The notes below the pieces were generated by a model that worked only from the letters and a program-made list of their open reading frames with translations, was not told where the DNA came from and made no database searches. Below are positions 33,634 to 42,539 of a DNA stretch of 60,670 bases, piece after piece; position 1 is the stretch's first letter, and each line of letters opens with the position of its first letter. Made by a program: the position numbers and the translations under genes. The stretch spans positions 1-60,670 of the forward strand of contig NZ_LQPW01000106.1 of NCBI RefSeq assembly GCF_002116635.1. Direction: 5' to 3'. Source of the stretch: Mycobacterium szulgai (GTDB lineage: Bacteria; Actinomycetota; Actinomycetes; Mycobacteriales; Mycobacteriaceae).

Positions 33634-35132
33634 ACCGACCCGATTCCGGCGAAGCCCGAAACCACGTAGCCGGCACTGGCTTTGAGGGCCGCGGGCGACA
33701 AGTGCTCGCGGATGAAGCCCCACTTCAGATCTTCGGCCTGGCGGGAGGGCGCCAACAGGTAGGTTCGGCACAGCTTGGGCAGCCGGTCGGTGAGGAAACT
33801 CTTCGCCGGAAGCCACTCGACACCGAACTTCGCCGCTTCTTCGCGCAGCACGTCCTCGGTGACGATGTTGGCGAAACCGCTGCGCTGGAACGGCAGCACG
33901 TGATGGACCCGGTGCGAACTCAGGCCCGCGGACAAGAAGCAGTCGACATAGCGGTTGCCGATGACGGTCAGGTCATTGGCGTGCTCGACTTGGTCTATCC
34001 CCCAGTCGTCGGTGAGCGCCGGCCCATTTGTGAACGGCGGCTCTGAGTCATCCGGGTCCTCGAATTCGTGGCTTGCCACGACCAGGAACGTGCTGACCCA
34101 CAGTGTCACGACGAATTGCAGTGCCCAGGCCCAGAAGTCGCCGGCGAGCGCGAAGACGACCAGTTCACCGAGCAGCAGCAGGCGCACCCCGGAAGACCCG
34201 AGGAAGTGTGGAAACGCGTTGCGCCAGCTTCCGTAGCCCTGTTCGACGCCTACCTTGCGCGTCATGTTCCATACGTCGGCGAGCCGGATGGTCATGCCGG
34301 TCAACAGATGGCCGAACTTGTGCAGGGTATGGACGGGAATCCGATACAGCCGCGGCAGCCGCATCATCATCGTGAACACGTTCTTCTTGATGTCCACGTC
34401 GCTTTGGGTATAGGGGTGGTGCAGCAAGGTGTGTCCATCGGCGACCACCAGCGCCAGCGCGATGTAGTTCAGATCGAAGGCGTTGGCCAAGGCCCGGTTG
34501 AGGCCACGCTGCGCGCGATGCAATGCGTAGTGGCCATATCCGACCAGCGAGCTGCGCAGCAGCACCATCGCAATCACGAAGGCCCACAACGGCATCCACC
34601 GCGGTTCGGCCAACCGCACGCCCTGAACCGCGACATAGGCGCAGGCAAGCAGCACGACCACGATGTTGAAAAGCCGGTCCATCCGCTTGATCCGCGCGGC
34701 CAGGGCGGGTTCGGCCAGCCGGGCCTTGACCCGGTGCATCAGATCGCTGTCGTCGTCGAAGGCGTACTGCGGGGTGTCGCGCCAACTGTTGAAGCCGTCC
34801 TTGAAAAGGAACGGCGGCGCATTGTGTTTCGGGTGAATGTCGCGGGGAGTGGCGTCGCGGCCCAGCGCATACCGCTGCTGCAGAATCCGCTCAACCTTGG
34901 CCGGGTCCTTGTGATACGACTGGATGATCGCGGTGATGTCACGGTTCTTGGTTCGCCCGATGAAGAAGGCGCCACCGGGATGCTTTGCGATCCAATCACT
35001 TAGGTCGTAGGCACGCCCTTTGTAGACCCACACGTCCGACAGCACGGGCGGCCTGCCCGGGGGCGGGCCAGGGCGCGGGCCTGCCAAAGGTAGGCCACCA
35101 CGCTCCTGAACTTCAGGGAGGTCGTTAGGCAT
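33630..35132 (-). CDS. Cytochrome b5-fused membrane fatty-acid desaturase (Rv1371-like)
   Basis: The 500-residue protein has an N-terminal cytochrome-b5-like domain with the heme-ligand motif HPGG (residues 51-54), then a membrane desaturase domain with several hydrophobic helices. The di-iron histidine boxes are GHYALH, GHTLLHHP and HRVHH. Fusion to cytochrome b5 is typical of front-end desaturases, which receive electrons from the fused heme. It is the first gene of the four-gene operon with pks18 and two sulfotransferases. A Pro-rich leader (PGPPPGRPP) precedes the b5 domain. Confidence 0.88.
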   Translation of the reverse strand: MPNDLPEVQERGGLPLAGPRPGPPPGRPPVLSDVWVYKGRAYDLSDWIAKHPGGAFFIGRTKNRDITAIIQSYHKDPAKVERILQQRYALGRDATPRDIHPKHNAPPFLFKDGFNSWRDTPQYAFDDDSDLMHRVKARLAEPALAARIKRMDRLFNIVVVLLACAYVAVQGVRLAEPRWMPLWAFVIAMVLLRSSLVGYGHYALHRAQRGLNRALANAFDLNYIALALVVADGHTLLHHPYTQSDVDIKKNVFTMMMRLPRLYRIPVHTLHKFGHLLTGMTIRLADVWNMTRKVGVEQGYGSWRNAFPHFLGSSGVRLLLLGELVVFALAGDFWAWALQFVVTLWVSTFLVVASHEFEDPDDSEPPFTNGPALTDDWGIDQVEHANDLTVIGNRYVDCFLSAGLSSHRVHHVLPFQRSGFANIVTEDVLREEAAKFGVEWLPAKSFLTDRLPKLCRTYLLAPSRQAEDLKWGFIREHLSPAALKASAGYVVSGFAGIGSV

Positions 35133-35286
35133 TCGTGTTTCCTCCAGGTCTGATCGGCTGCACCGATGTTGGGGCCACGGCCTTGGAGAATTCTCAAAGG
35201 ATTTTCGACGAGAACCGGCCCGCAGACCAACGGCCTTGCGGGCCGGTTCCCAATCGGCTTCTCACGCTTGCGCGTTGCAGTACCTA

Positions 35287-36135
35287 CTAAGGTGTCGGGT
35301 TCGGGATCGTCACCGGCGCACCCCAATTCGACAGGGTGATCGTGACGTGCCCCTGGTCCTTGTCGAGGACCATCCGCACCAGATAAGGCTGCGTGGGCGT
35401 GGAGCCCCCGGCCTTCACATCGGCGACGTACAAGGTGATCGGGAGCGTTCCCCCGCCCTTGCCGATCTGCGGCACCAAGGGATCGACCACTGCCGCGTCA
35501 ATGGTCCCGGTCACTTTCACCGTCGCCACGCCGTCGATCGTCTCGCTTCCGGCAGCCTGCGGATTCTGGACTTTGCCGATGACGGCCCCCAAGCCTTTGT
35601 CCCGATCGAGAACCACCCCCGGGTCGTAGATCTTCACCGCGGGCCCCACCGAGGTGTAAGCCCCGGACTCGTTCTTGGTGTACATGGTCTTGTTGGTGAC
35701 CAGGAACTGCTTGGACACCGCGGGGGTCTGCGGCTGCAACCTGATCATGGCGTCGCCGACGGCCTGTCCATTGCCCTCGGGCTGGTTGGTGACGTCGGCG
35801 TTGACACTCTCCATCGGGAGTGTGGTGATGTTGGTGGTCTGCAGATTGACGTGAATGGAATGCAGACCCTTGGTCGCCTTCGAGCTGTCCTGCAGGGTCT
35901 GCGCGGCCTGCCCCGACGGCGCGCCCGAGGTCGCCGAGGTCGAGCTCGCCGCTGCGGACCCAGAAGTCCCGGTCTGCGAACTCCCGGAAGTTCCAGTCGT
36001 CGACTTCTGCCCGCAACCTGAAATGACCGTTGCGATAAGCGCCGCCGCAAACACGATCGCGACGGCTCCCCTGGTCTGGGTTTGGTATGACATTCGTCGG
36101 TGGGAGGTGTGCACTTGTGAGATCAAGCCATTCAT
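35287..36135 (-). CDS. lprF: Lipoprotein LprF
   Basis: The 282-residue lipoprotein has an N-terminal signal (AVAIVFAAALIATVISGC) with lipobox ISGC. A Ser/Thr/Gly/Ala-rich linker (about residues 42-72) precedes the LppX/LprG-fold domain starting LQDSSKATKGLHSIHV. LppX/LprA/F/G proteins bind diacylated lipids or lipoglycans in their cavity and help move them to the cell surface; M. tuberculosis LprF binds triacylated glycolipids. ATG at 36135 matches the known MNGLISQ start. It lies 154 bases upstream of the desaturase and may share or have a separate promoter. Confidence 0.93.
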   Translation of the reverse strand: MNGLISQVHTSHRRMSYQTQTRGAVAIVFAAALIATVISGCGQKSTTGTSGSSQTGTSGSAAASSTSATSGAPSGQAAQTLQDSSKATKGLHSIHVNLQTTNITTLPMESVNADVTNQPEGNGQAVGDAMIRLQPQTPAVSKQFLVTNKTMYTKNESGAYTSVGPAVKIYDPGVVLDRDKGLGAVIGKVQNPQAAGSETIDGVATVKVTGTIDAAVVDPLVPQIGKGGGTLPITLYVADVKAGGSTPTQPYLVRMVLDKDQGHVTITLSNWGAPVTIPNPTP

Positions 36136-36410
36136 GGCCAGCCTTTGCTGAGTTATCCAACCGGAGGTATAGGCAGCTGGGCGCCGCCCGCATCGTCGGC
36201 ATGGACGGAACCGGCTAGCCAGCCCACATCCATGGTCGCGGGTCTCGGTGACTACCCACCCGCACCCTGGTTCACCAGCAACGAACACCGCTAACTGCAT
36301 GCCGTTGCTCCCACAGCATGTTCCCCAGATCACATTCGCCGGAGAGCGAGACAGTAACACGCGGCCGGTGCCCGAGAAAGCGTTTCTTGCAGGCAGCTAA
36401 CCTGAACCGG

Positions 36411-37619
36411 GTGAATCTCGACGGCAATCAGACATCAATTCGCGAGGTGTGCGATGCCGGCCTGCTCGCGGGCGCCCTGACGGTGGTCTGGCAGCGCGGA
36501 GAAATCCTGCAGATCAACGAGATCGGCTACCGCGACGTGGACGCGGGTCTGCCGATGACACGGGACACCATCTTCCGGATCGCTTCGATGACCAAGCCGG
36601 TCACGGTCGCGGCCGCGATGAGCCTGGTCGACGAGGGCAAGCTGGCGCTGCATGATCCGATCGCACGCTGGGTCCCCGAGCTGGCAGAGGCACCCGTGCT
36701 CAATGACCCGCGCGGACCGCTGGACCGCACCCATCCGTTGCGGCGCGCGATCCTGCTCGAGGACCTACTCACCCACACCAGCGGATTGGCCTACGGCTTT
36801 TCGGTGTCGGGGCCGATCTCGCAGGCCTACATGCGGCTGCCGTTCGACGACGGTTCGGACGTTTGGCTCGCCGAGCTTGCCGCCCTGCCGCTGGTGCATC
36901 AACCCGGCGATCGGGTGACCTACAGTCACGCGATCGACGTGCTGGGGATCATCCTTTCCCGCGTCGAAGGCAAACCGTTCCACCAGGTTCTCGACGAGCG
37001 GGTGCTGGGTCCGGCGGGGATGGTCGACACCGCATTCTTCGTGCGGCCCGAGGCCCGCAGCCGTGCCGCGACCATGTACCGCCACGACGAGCACGACCGG
37101 TTGCGTCACGACGTGATGGGTCCACCGCACGTCAAGCCGCCGGCATTCTGCAATGCCGGCGGCGGCTTGTGGTCGACTGCCGACGACTATCTGCGGTTCG
37201 TGCGCATGCTGCTCGGCGACGGGTCAGTCGACGGTGTTCAGGTCTTGTCGCCGGAGTCGGTTCGGCTGATGCGCACTGACCGGCTGACCGACGAACACAA
37301 GCGGCATGACTTTCTTGGATCGCCGTTCTGGGTCGGCCGCGGGTTCGGCTTGAACCTGTCGGTGGTCACCGATCCGGCGAAGTCGGCCCCGCTGTTCGGC
37401 CCGGGCGGTGTCGGAACGTTCAGCTGGCCGGGGGCGTATGGGACGTGGTGGCAGGCCGACCCGTCCGCCGACCTGATCCTGCTGTACCTGATTCAGTTCT
37501 GTCCGGACCTATCGGTGAATGCGGCCGAGGCGGTCGCCGGCAACCCGGCGCTGGCGAGGCTGCGGACCGCACAGCCGCGGTTCGTCCGCAACACCTATCG
37601 CGCGCTCGGGCTGCTGTGA
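36411..37619 (+). CDS. Serine beta-lactamase-fold protein (Rv1367c-like)
   Basis: The 402-residue protein belongs to the beta-lactamase class C/esterase EstB family. The active-site S-x-x-K motif is in RIASMTKPVT, the second motif is YSH (in DRVTYSHAID) replacing Y-x-N, and GAYGTWWQ stands near the third motif position. Relatives are esterases or D-amino-acid-peptide hydrolases, so substrate is undetermined. GTG at 36411 (VNLDGNQTSIRE) is favoured; the frame could be extended to 36318. No signal peptide is seen. It is divergent from lprF. Confidence 0.82.
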   Translation: MNLDGNQTSIREVCDAGLLAGALTVVWQRGEILQINEIGYRDVDAGLPMTRDTIFRIASMTKPVTVAAAMSLVDEGKLALHDPIARWVPELAEAPVLNDPRGPLDRTHPLRRAILLEDLLTHTSGLAYGFSVSGPISQAYMRLPFDDGSDVWLAELAALPLVHQPGDRVTYSHAIDVLGIILSRVEGKPFHQVLDERVLGPAGMVDTAFFVRPEARSRAATMYRHDEHDRLRHDVMGPPHVKPPAFCNAGGGLWSTADDYLRFVRMLLGDGSVDGVQVLSPESVRLMRTDRLTDEHKRHDFLGSPFWVGRGFGLNLSVVTDPAKSAPLFGPGGVGTFSWPGAYGTWWQADPSADLILLYLIQFCPDLSVNAAEAVAGNPALARLRTAQPRFVRNTYRALGLL

Positions 37620-37644
37620 GCCCGACAAGGTGCTCAGATGACTA

Positions 37645-37680
37645 TCGGCGGGCTCCCCACTGATTGGGGAATCCCGCCGA
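37645..37680 (+). terminator. Strong hairpin after the beta-lactamase-fold gene
   Basis: TCGGCGGG and CCCGCCGA arms, with an inner CCCC/GGGG stem and loop ACTGATT, form a long hairpin starting 25 bases after the stop codon. There is no run of T afterwards, as is common for mycobacterial terminators. Confidence 0.65.
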
Positions 37681-37923
37681 CAGCATTAAGCACTGACTAC
37701 ATAGGCAAATTCAGTCAGATTCTTACCCGGCGAGGTCGCCGAGGATGAACGAGATCTCGCAATGGGCCGTCTCCCTCTGCCGAGACGGACCCTGTTGTTC
37801 CATCTTCATCACCCTTCCGAATCAATTGATTGATTATTTTTGTCGAATCCCATGGTGCCGGTGTCGCAGGGCGACTGGTATCCCACGGATGGGCGCATTT
37901 CGGTCCCTCCGGCGGGAGGACCC
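37681..37923. other. Intergenic region with no recognised gene
   Basis: Together with the flanking hairpin and palindrome this region spans about 340 bases. A 78-codon frame at 37745 has no recognisable features and is not called. A smaller dyad, CCTCC-GGCG-GGAGG (37906-37919), lies just upstream of the palindrome at 37924. The local AT-rich stretch near 37815-37845 could hold promoter elements. Confidence 0.5.
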
Positions 37924-37947
37924 AATGTCCCCCGATCGAGGGACATT
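37924..37947. promoter_or_regulatory. Perfect inverted repeat, candidate operator of the monooxygenase-cyclase operon
   Basis: Arms AATGTCCC and GGGACATT are separated by 8 bases (CCGATCGA) and end 12 bases before the ATG of the flavin monooxygenase. This 24-base geometry is typical of TetR-type operators. No TetR gene is in the neighbourhood. Confidence 0.6.
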
Positions 37948-37959
37948 AGGCTGTGCCGC

Positions 37960-39207
37960 ATGCCCGCCCCCACCGTTCTGATCAGCGGCGCAGGCATTGC
38001 CGGGCCCGCTCTGGCGTTCTGGCTCAACCGCAGCGGATATCAGGTGGTGGTGCTCGAGCTCGCCGACGGCATCCGGACCGGCGGCCAAACCGTGGACCTG
38101 CGTGGCGCGGGGCGGGTGATCGTCGAGCGGATGGGGCTGCTGGACCGGATGCGCGAGCGCAGCGTGGATCAGCGCGGCATCGCCTGGGTGCGCGAGGACG
38201 GAGGACGGACGGCGGAGATGCCCGTTACCGCATTCCATGGCAACGGCGTGGTCAGCCAACTCGAGATCTTGCGCGGCGACCTGGCCGACGTGCTGTATCA
38301 GGCCACCGCCGCTGAGGTGGACTACCGGTTCAGCACCCGCATCACCGAGTTGTCGCAGTCGGAAGACGGTGTGCTGGCGACGCTGTCCGACGGCACGACG
38401 ATGCGCGCCGATCTTGTCGTAGGGGCCGACGGACCCCATTCGGCTGTGCGCCGGCTGGTCTTTGGGCCCGAAGAAGAGTTCGTCCGACCACTGGGCGGCT
38501 ACCACGCCTGGTTCACCGCTCCCGACGCCGTCGGCCTCGACGGCTGGTTCCTGATGTACCAGGCCCCGGGCGGCCTGAACGCGTCGCTGCGCCCGTCGCA
38601 CGATCCGGCGATCGCTAAGGCGGGCCTCGCATTTCGGTCCGAACCACTGCAGTACGACCGCGGTGACCTGGACGCCCAGCGTGACCTGCTGGCCGCCCGC
38701 TTCGCCGGTGCCGGCTGGCACTGCGAAGCCCTGGTGGCCGCCGCCCGCCAGGCCGACGACTTCTACTTCGACATGTTCGCCCAGGTCCATATGGACGACT
38801 GGTCGTCTGGACGGGTCACGCTGGTCGGTGATGCCGGCTATTGCGCGTCGCCGCTGAGCGGCATGGGCACTAGCCTGGCGCTGGTCGGAGCGTATGTATT
38901 GGCCGGCGAGCTTTCCAGCGCGCCGCTCTCGGTCGCGCTACAGCGCTATCAGCAGGTGATGCGGCCGTACGTCGACAGATGCCAGCGGCTACCCAACGGC
39001 ATCGACGGCTATGTCCCGAAATCCGCGACGGATATCCGCATCACGGCGCTGGTGATGAAGTACATGCAGCGCTGGCCGTTTCGGTCGTGGGCCGAGCGCA
39101 AATGGTTCACCACCGCCGACGCCGTCGAACTGCCCGACTACCCCGCCGCGGCCATTATTCTGGGAACGGCTGAGACGTTGGGGCCGGATCGGCGGAGGGG
39201 TGGATGA
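37960..39207 (+). CDS. FAD-dependent class A aromatic-ring-type monooxygenase
   Basis: The 415-residue flavoprotein has the N-terminal FAD fingerprint ISGAGIAGPALAFWL, the DG motif LVVGADGPHSAVRR and the GD motif VTLVGDAGYCASPLSGMG, in the order of the para-hydroxybenzoate-hydroxylase family. Members hydroxylate aromatics, polyketides or antibiotics such as tetracycline and rifampicin. No specific substrate can be assigned. ATG at 37960 (MPAPTVLISGAG) is selected, since the longer frame to 37840 would run across the palindromic operator. Its stop overlaps the cyclase ATG (ATGA). Confidence 0.88.
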   Translation: MPAPTVLISGAGIAGPALAFWLNRSGYQVVVLELADGIRTGGQTVDLRGAGRVIVERMGLLDRMRERSVDQRGIAWVREDGGRTAEMPVTAFHGNGVVSQLEILRGDLADVLYQATAAEVDYRFSTRITELSQSEDGVLATLSDGTTMRADLVVGADGPHSAVRRLVFGPEEEFVRPLGGYHAWFTAPDAVGLDGWFLMYQAPGGLNASLRPSHDPAIAKAGLAFRSEPLQYDRGDLDAQRDLLAARFAGAGWHCEALVAAARQADDFYFDMFAQVHMDDWSSGRVTLVGDAGYCASPLSGMGTSLALVGAYVLAGELSSAPLSVALQRYQQVMRPYVDRCQRLPNGIDGYVPKSATDIRITALVMKYMQRWPFRSWAERKWFTTADAVELPDYPAAAIILGTAETLGPDRRRGG

Positions 39208-42200
39208 CAGCTGTACTCGTGTGTCGCACCTGTGGGATCGAACCAGTTGAGAATGCCCGGTTTTGCCACGGTTGTGGCTCACCAATTAGCCAGAACGACA
39301 CACCGGCCGAGTACAAACAGGTCACCGTGCTGTTCGCGGACGTGGTGCGCTCGATGGACATGGCGATGGCCGTGGGTCCCGAGCGATGGCGCGAGATCAT
39401 GGCCGAACTCGTCACGCGCTCGGCGGCGGTGGTGCAGCGCTACGGCGGCACCCTCGACCAGTTCACCGGTGACGGCATCATGGCCGTGTTCGGCGCCCCG
39501 ACCGCTTTGGAAGATCACGCGCTACGGGCGTGCCTGACGGCGCTCGGTGTTCAGGATCAGGCCAAGGACCTTGCCGTCGACATCGCTCGTCGCGACGGCG
39601 TCGATCTGCGGTTGCGGGTGGGTCTCAACTCCGGCCAGGTGGTCGCCGGCAAGATCGGTTCAGCTGGGTTGCGTTACACCGCAATTGGCGTGCAGGTCGG
39701 GATGGCTCAGCGGATGGAGTCGGTTGCGCCGCCCGGGGCGGTGATGCTCAGTGAGTCGACGGCGCGGCTGGTCGAGGGCGCCGCGGTGCTGGGCGAGCCG
39801 CAACTGGTGCGCATCAAGGGCAACGATGAGGGGGTGCCGGCGCGCCAGCTGCTGAGCGTGCCCGGTCGGCTCGAGGGGTCCGGTGGCTCGTATTCGAGGC
39901 TGGTGGGTCGCGAGTGGGAAGTGTCGGCGTTGACCGCGATGCTGGATCGCTCGATCGGTGGACGCGGGTCGGTGGTTTCGGTGGCGGGGCCGGCCGGCGT
40001 CGGCAAGACCCGGCTCGTCCGAGAGGGCATGCAGCTGGCCAAAAGTCGCGGCGTCGAGGTGTTCACCACCTTCTGCGAATCGCACGCCACCGACGTCTCG
40101 TTCCGGGTCCTGGCACGCCTGTTGCGCGCCTTCGGTCATTTGCGGGGTCTCGACGATGAGGCGGCGCGCGCGCAGCTGCGCGCGCAGGTCCCAGACGCCG
40201 ACCCGCAGGATCTGCTGCTGCTGGACGAATTGCTCGGCATAGCGCAGCCCGGAGTGCAGCTGCCCAAGATCGACCCCGATGCGCGGCGGCGGCGGTTGAC
40301 CGCGCTGATCAACGCGGCCCAGCTGGCCCGCCGCGAACCCGCGGTCTTTGTGGTCGAGGATGCGCATTGGATCGACGAGGTGAGCGAATCGCTCCTGGTT
40401 GACTTGTTCGCAGTGATCCCGCAGACCCGCTCGATGGTGCTGGTGACCTATCGTCCCGACTATCAGGGAGCGCTGGGGCGCGTGGCCGACGCACAGACGA
40501 TTGCTTTGACGGCACTTAGTGATTCGGAGACCTCGATGCTGGTCGCTGAGCTGCTGGGGACGGATCCGTCGGTGGACCAGATCGGCGCGATCATCACCGA
40601 GCATGCGGCCGGCAACCCGTTTTTCGCCGAGGAGATCATCCGCGAGTTCGCCGAACGTGGCGTGCTGGTGGGCCAGCGTGGCAGCTACACCTGCAACACC
40701 GACGTCGCCGAGATACGTGTGCCGGCCACAGTGCAGGCGACCATCGCCGCGCGCATCGACCGGCTGGGTCCCGCGGCCAAGCAAACCCTTAGCGCGGCGG
40801 CGGTCATCGGGCCTCGTTTCAGCGCCGATCTGCTGAGCAGCCTCGGCATCGACGCATCGGTCGAAGAGCTGGTTGCCGCGGAGCTCGTCGACCAGGTGCG
40901 GTTCACTCCCCGCGCCGAATATGCGTTCCGGCACAACCTGATTCACGCGGTGGCCTACGAATCACAACTGAAATCCGATCGCGCCGCGATGCATCGGCGG
41001 CTCGCTTCGGCGATTGAAGCACGCGAGCCACAATTGGCCGATCAGAACGCTGCGCTGATCGCCGAGCATCTCGAGGTCGCCGGTGATTTGGAGGTTGCCT
41101 ACGGCTGGCACATGCGCGCCGCGGCGTGGGCGGCCAGGCGCGACATCACCGCGGCGCGATTGAGCTGGGAACGCGCCATCCGGATCGCCGACGCCTTGCC
41201 CATCGAACATCCAAACCTGGCAGCGATCCGCATTGCCCCGCGAACGATGCTGTGCGGGCTGGCCTTTGTCGCCCGCGCGGACGTCGCCGGCGCTCGGCTC
41301 GACGAATTGCGCCAGTTGTGCACCACCGCCGCGGACAAGCCGTCGCTTGCCATCGGCATGTCAGGGCTGGTGATGCATCACGCGTATCAGGCCCGAACAC
41401 GCGAAGCCGCCCGGCTGGGGTCCGAAGCCATGGCGCTCATCGAGTCGATCGGCGATCCGAACTTGACGGTCGGGCTGTCCTTCGCGGGCATCTACGCCAA
41501 AGCTATGAACAACGAGTGGGGTGACACGCTGCGGTGGTCACAGCGGGTCATCGAGCTGGCCGACGGCAATCCATCCAAAGGCAAAGTCATCTTCGGCTCG
41601 CCGTTGGCCCTTGCCCTCACCACCCGCGCAATCGCCCGGTATTGGCTGGGCCAGTCAGACTGGCGCGATGACTTGCAGCACGCCCTGAGCATGGCCCGCC
41701 GCGCCGACCACATGTCCTACGCCACGGTGGTCAGCTACGTCTATTTCATGGGCATACCGGCTGGAGCCTTGAAGGCCGACGATGACGCGTTGCGCGAGAT
41801 CGAAGATGCCCTGCAGATTGCCGAACGATCCAGCGACGACCTTGCGTTGGCGTTCGCGCGGATGACGCTGGGTGTCGCGTTGGCCGAACGACCGACCGAG
41901 GCGGAACGTCAACGCGGACAAGCGGTTTTGACCGAGGTCGCCGAAACCTTCCAGCGCCGCGGACACAACCTGGGTGAATTACCGCTGGTGAATGTCTACC
42001 TGGCGCGGGAGCTGGCTCGCGGCGGAGATCTCGACGGGGCCATACCGTTGATGCGCGCCGCCGTCGAGAAGCTGACCCCCGACGGACAACTGCTGGCCTG
42101 GGCGGTGCCGGCAATCGGCGTGCTGGTGGACACGCTGCTCGAACGCGGGGGCGAGGACGACGTGGCCGAAGCCCGCACCATGATCGAGCGGCTGGCGGCA

Positions 42201-42377
42201 GTACCCACCGACAACGGTCTGGGTGTGCGCGACATCCTGATCCTGCGACTGAGCGCGCTGCACGCACGGGCGCAGGGCGAGGCCGCAACCTACGCAACTC
42301 TGCGCGATCGCTACCGCGAGCTGGCGGCATCGCAGGGGCTCGACGGGCACATCGCCTGGGCACAAGCGATGCCATGA
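39204..42377 (+). CDS. Zinc-ribbon, nucleotidyl-cyclase and AAA+ ATPase regulator with TPR-like C-terminus
   Basis: At 1,057 residues, domains in order are: a CxxC-x10-CxxC zinc ribbon (Cys 7, 10, 21, 24); a class III cyclase homology domain (about 38-185) with metal-binding Asp46 and Asp90; an AAA+/STAND ATPase with Walker A GPAGVGKTRL and Walker B FVVEDAHWID; and a helical repeat C-terminal half. The usual LuxR helix-turn-helix of Rv0890c/Rv1358-type relatives is absent. Substrate-specifying Lys is Gln86, Asp is Val163, and the transition-state Asn is Gly166, so cyclase activity is doubtful. Its start overlaps the monooxygenase stop, implying a shared message. Confidence 0.88.
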   Translation: MTAVLVCRTCGIEPVENARFCHGCGSPISQNDTPAEYKQVTVLFADVVRSMDMAMAVGPERWREIMAELVTRSAAVVQRYGGTLDQFTGDGIMAVFGAPTALEDHALRACLTALGVQDQAKDLAVDIARRDGVDLRLRVGLNSGQVVAGKIGSAGLRYTAIGVQVGMAQRMESVAPPGAVMLSESTARLVEGAAVLGEPQLVRIKGNDEGVPARQLLSVPGRLEGSGGSYSRLVGREWEVSALTAMLDRSIGGRGSVVSVAGPAGVGKTRLVREGMQLAKSRGVEVFTTFCESHATDVSFRVLARLLRAFGHLRGLDDEAARAQLRAQVPDADPQDLLLLDELLGIAQPGVQLPKIDPDARRRRLTALINAAQLARREPAVFVVEDAHWIDEVSESLLVDLFAVIPQTRSMVLVTYRPDYQGALGRVADAQTIALTALSDSETSMLVAELLGTDPSVDQIGAIITEHAAGNPFFAEEIIREFAERGVLVGQRGSYTCNTDVAEIRVPATVQATIAARIDRLGPAAKQTLSAAAVIGPRFSADLLSSLGIDASVEELVAAELVDQVRFTPRAEYAFRHNLIHAVAYESQLKSDRAAMHRRLASAIEAREPQLADQNAALIAEHLEVAGDLEVAYGWHMRAAAWAARRDITAARLSWERAIRIADALPIEHPNLAAIRIAPRTMLCGLAFVARADVAGARLDELRQLCTTAADKPSLAIGMSGLVMHHAYQARTREAARLGSEAMALIESIGDPNLTVGLSFAGIYAKAMNNEWGDTLRWSQRVIELADGNPSKGKVIFGSPLALALTTRAIARYWLGQSDWRDDLQHALSMARRADHMSYATVVSYVYFMGIPAGALKADDDALREIEDALQIAERSSDDLALAFARMTLGVALAERPTEAERQRGQAVLTEVAETFQRRGHNLGELPLVNVYLARELARGGDLDGAIPLMRAAVEKLTPDGQLLAWAVPAIGVLVDTLLERGGEDDVAEARTMIERLAAVPTDNGLGVRDILILRLSALHARAQGEAATYATLRDRYRELAASQGLDGHIAWAQAMP

Positions 42378-42481
42378 ACTCCCCCGCCGACTCTCGGGCA
42401 AAACGCCGGGGCGGGGCCGATGACGCGGATACCATGTCCTGACGCGCCAGGCGACGGTGCAACGCTGACGTGACCAGAGAC

Positions 42482-42535
42482 AGCCCAACGCTAGCCAGAA
42501 ATAGCGCAGAGGTAGCCCAGAGGTAGCCCAGAGGT
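42482..42535 (+). repeat. 11-base tandem repeats before the PE_PGRS remnant
   Basis: Five consecutive units of about 11 bases run up to the start codon: AGCCCAACGCT, AGCCAGAAAT, AGCGCAGAGGT and twice AGCCCAGAGGT. The last unit supplies GAGG, the ribosome-binding site of the PE frame. Confidence 0.75.
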
Positions 42536-42539
42536 AGCG

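Noticed and set aside
35133..35286. A small gene between the desaturase and lprF
   Set aside because: Short frames here lack start signals; the stretch is more likely a promoter or leader for the desaturase operon.
37745..37981. A 78-codon frame in the gap before the flavin monooxygenase
   Set aside because: It has no ribosome-binding site, no recognisable feature, and runs over the palindromic operator.
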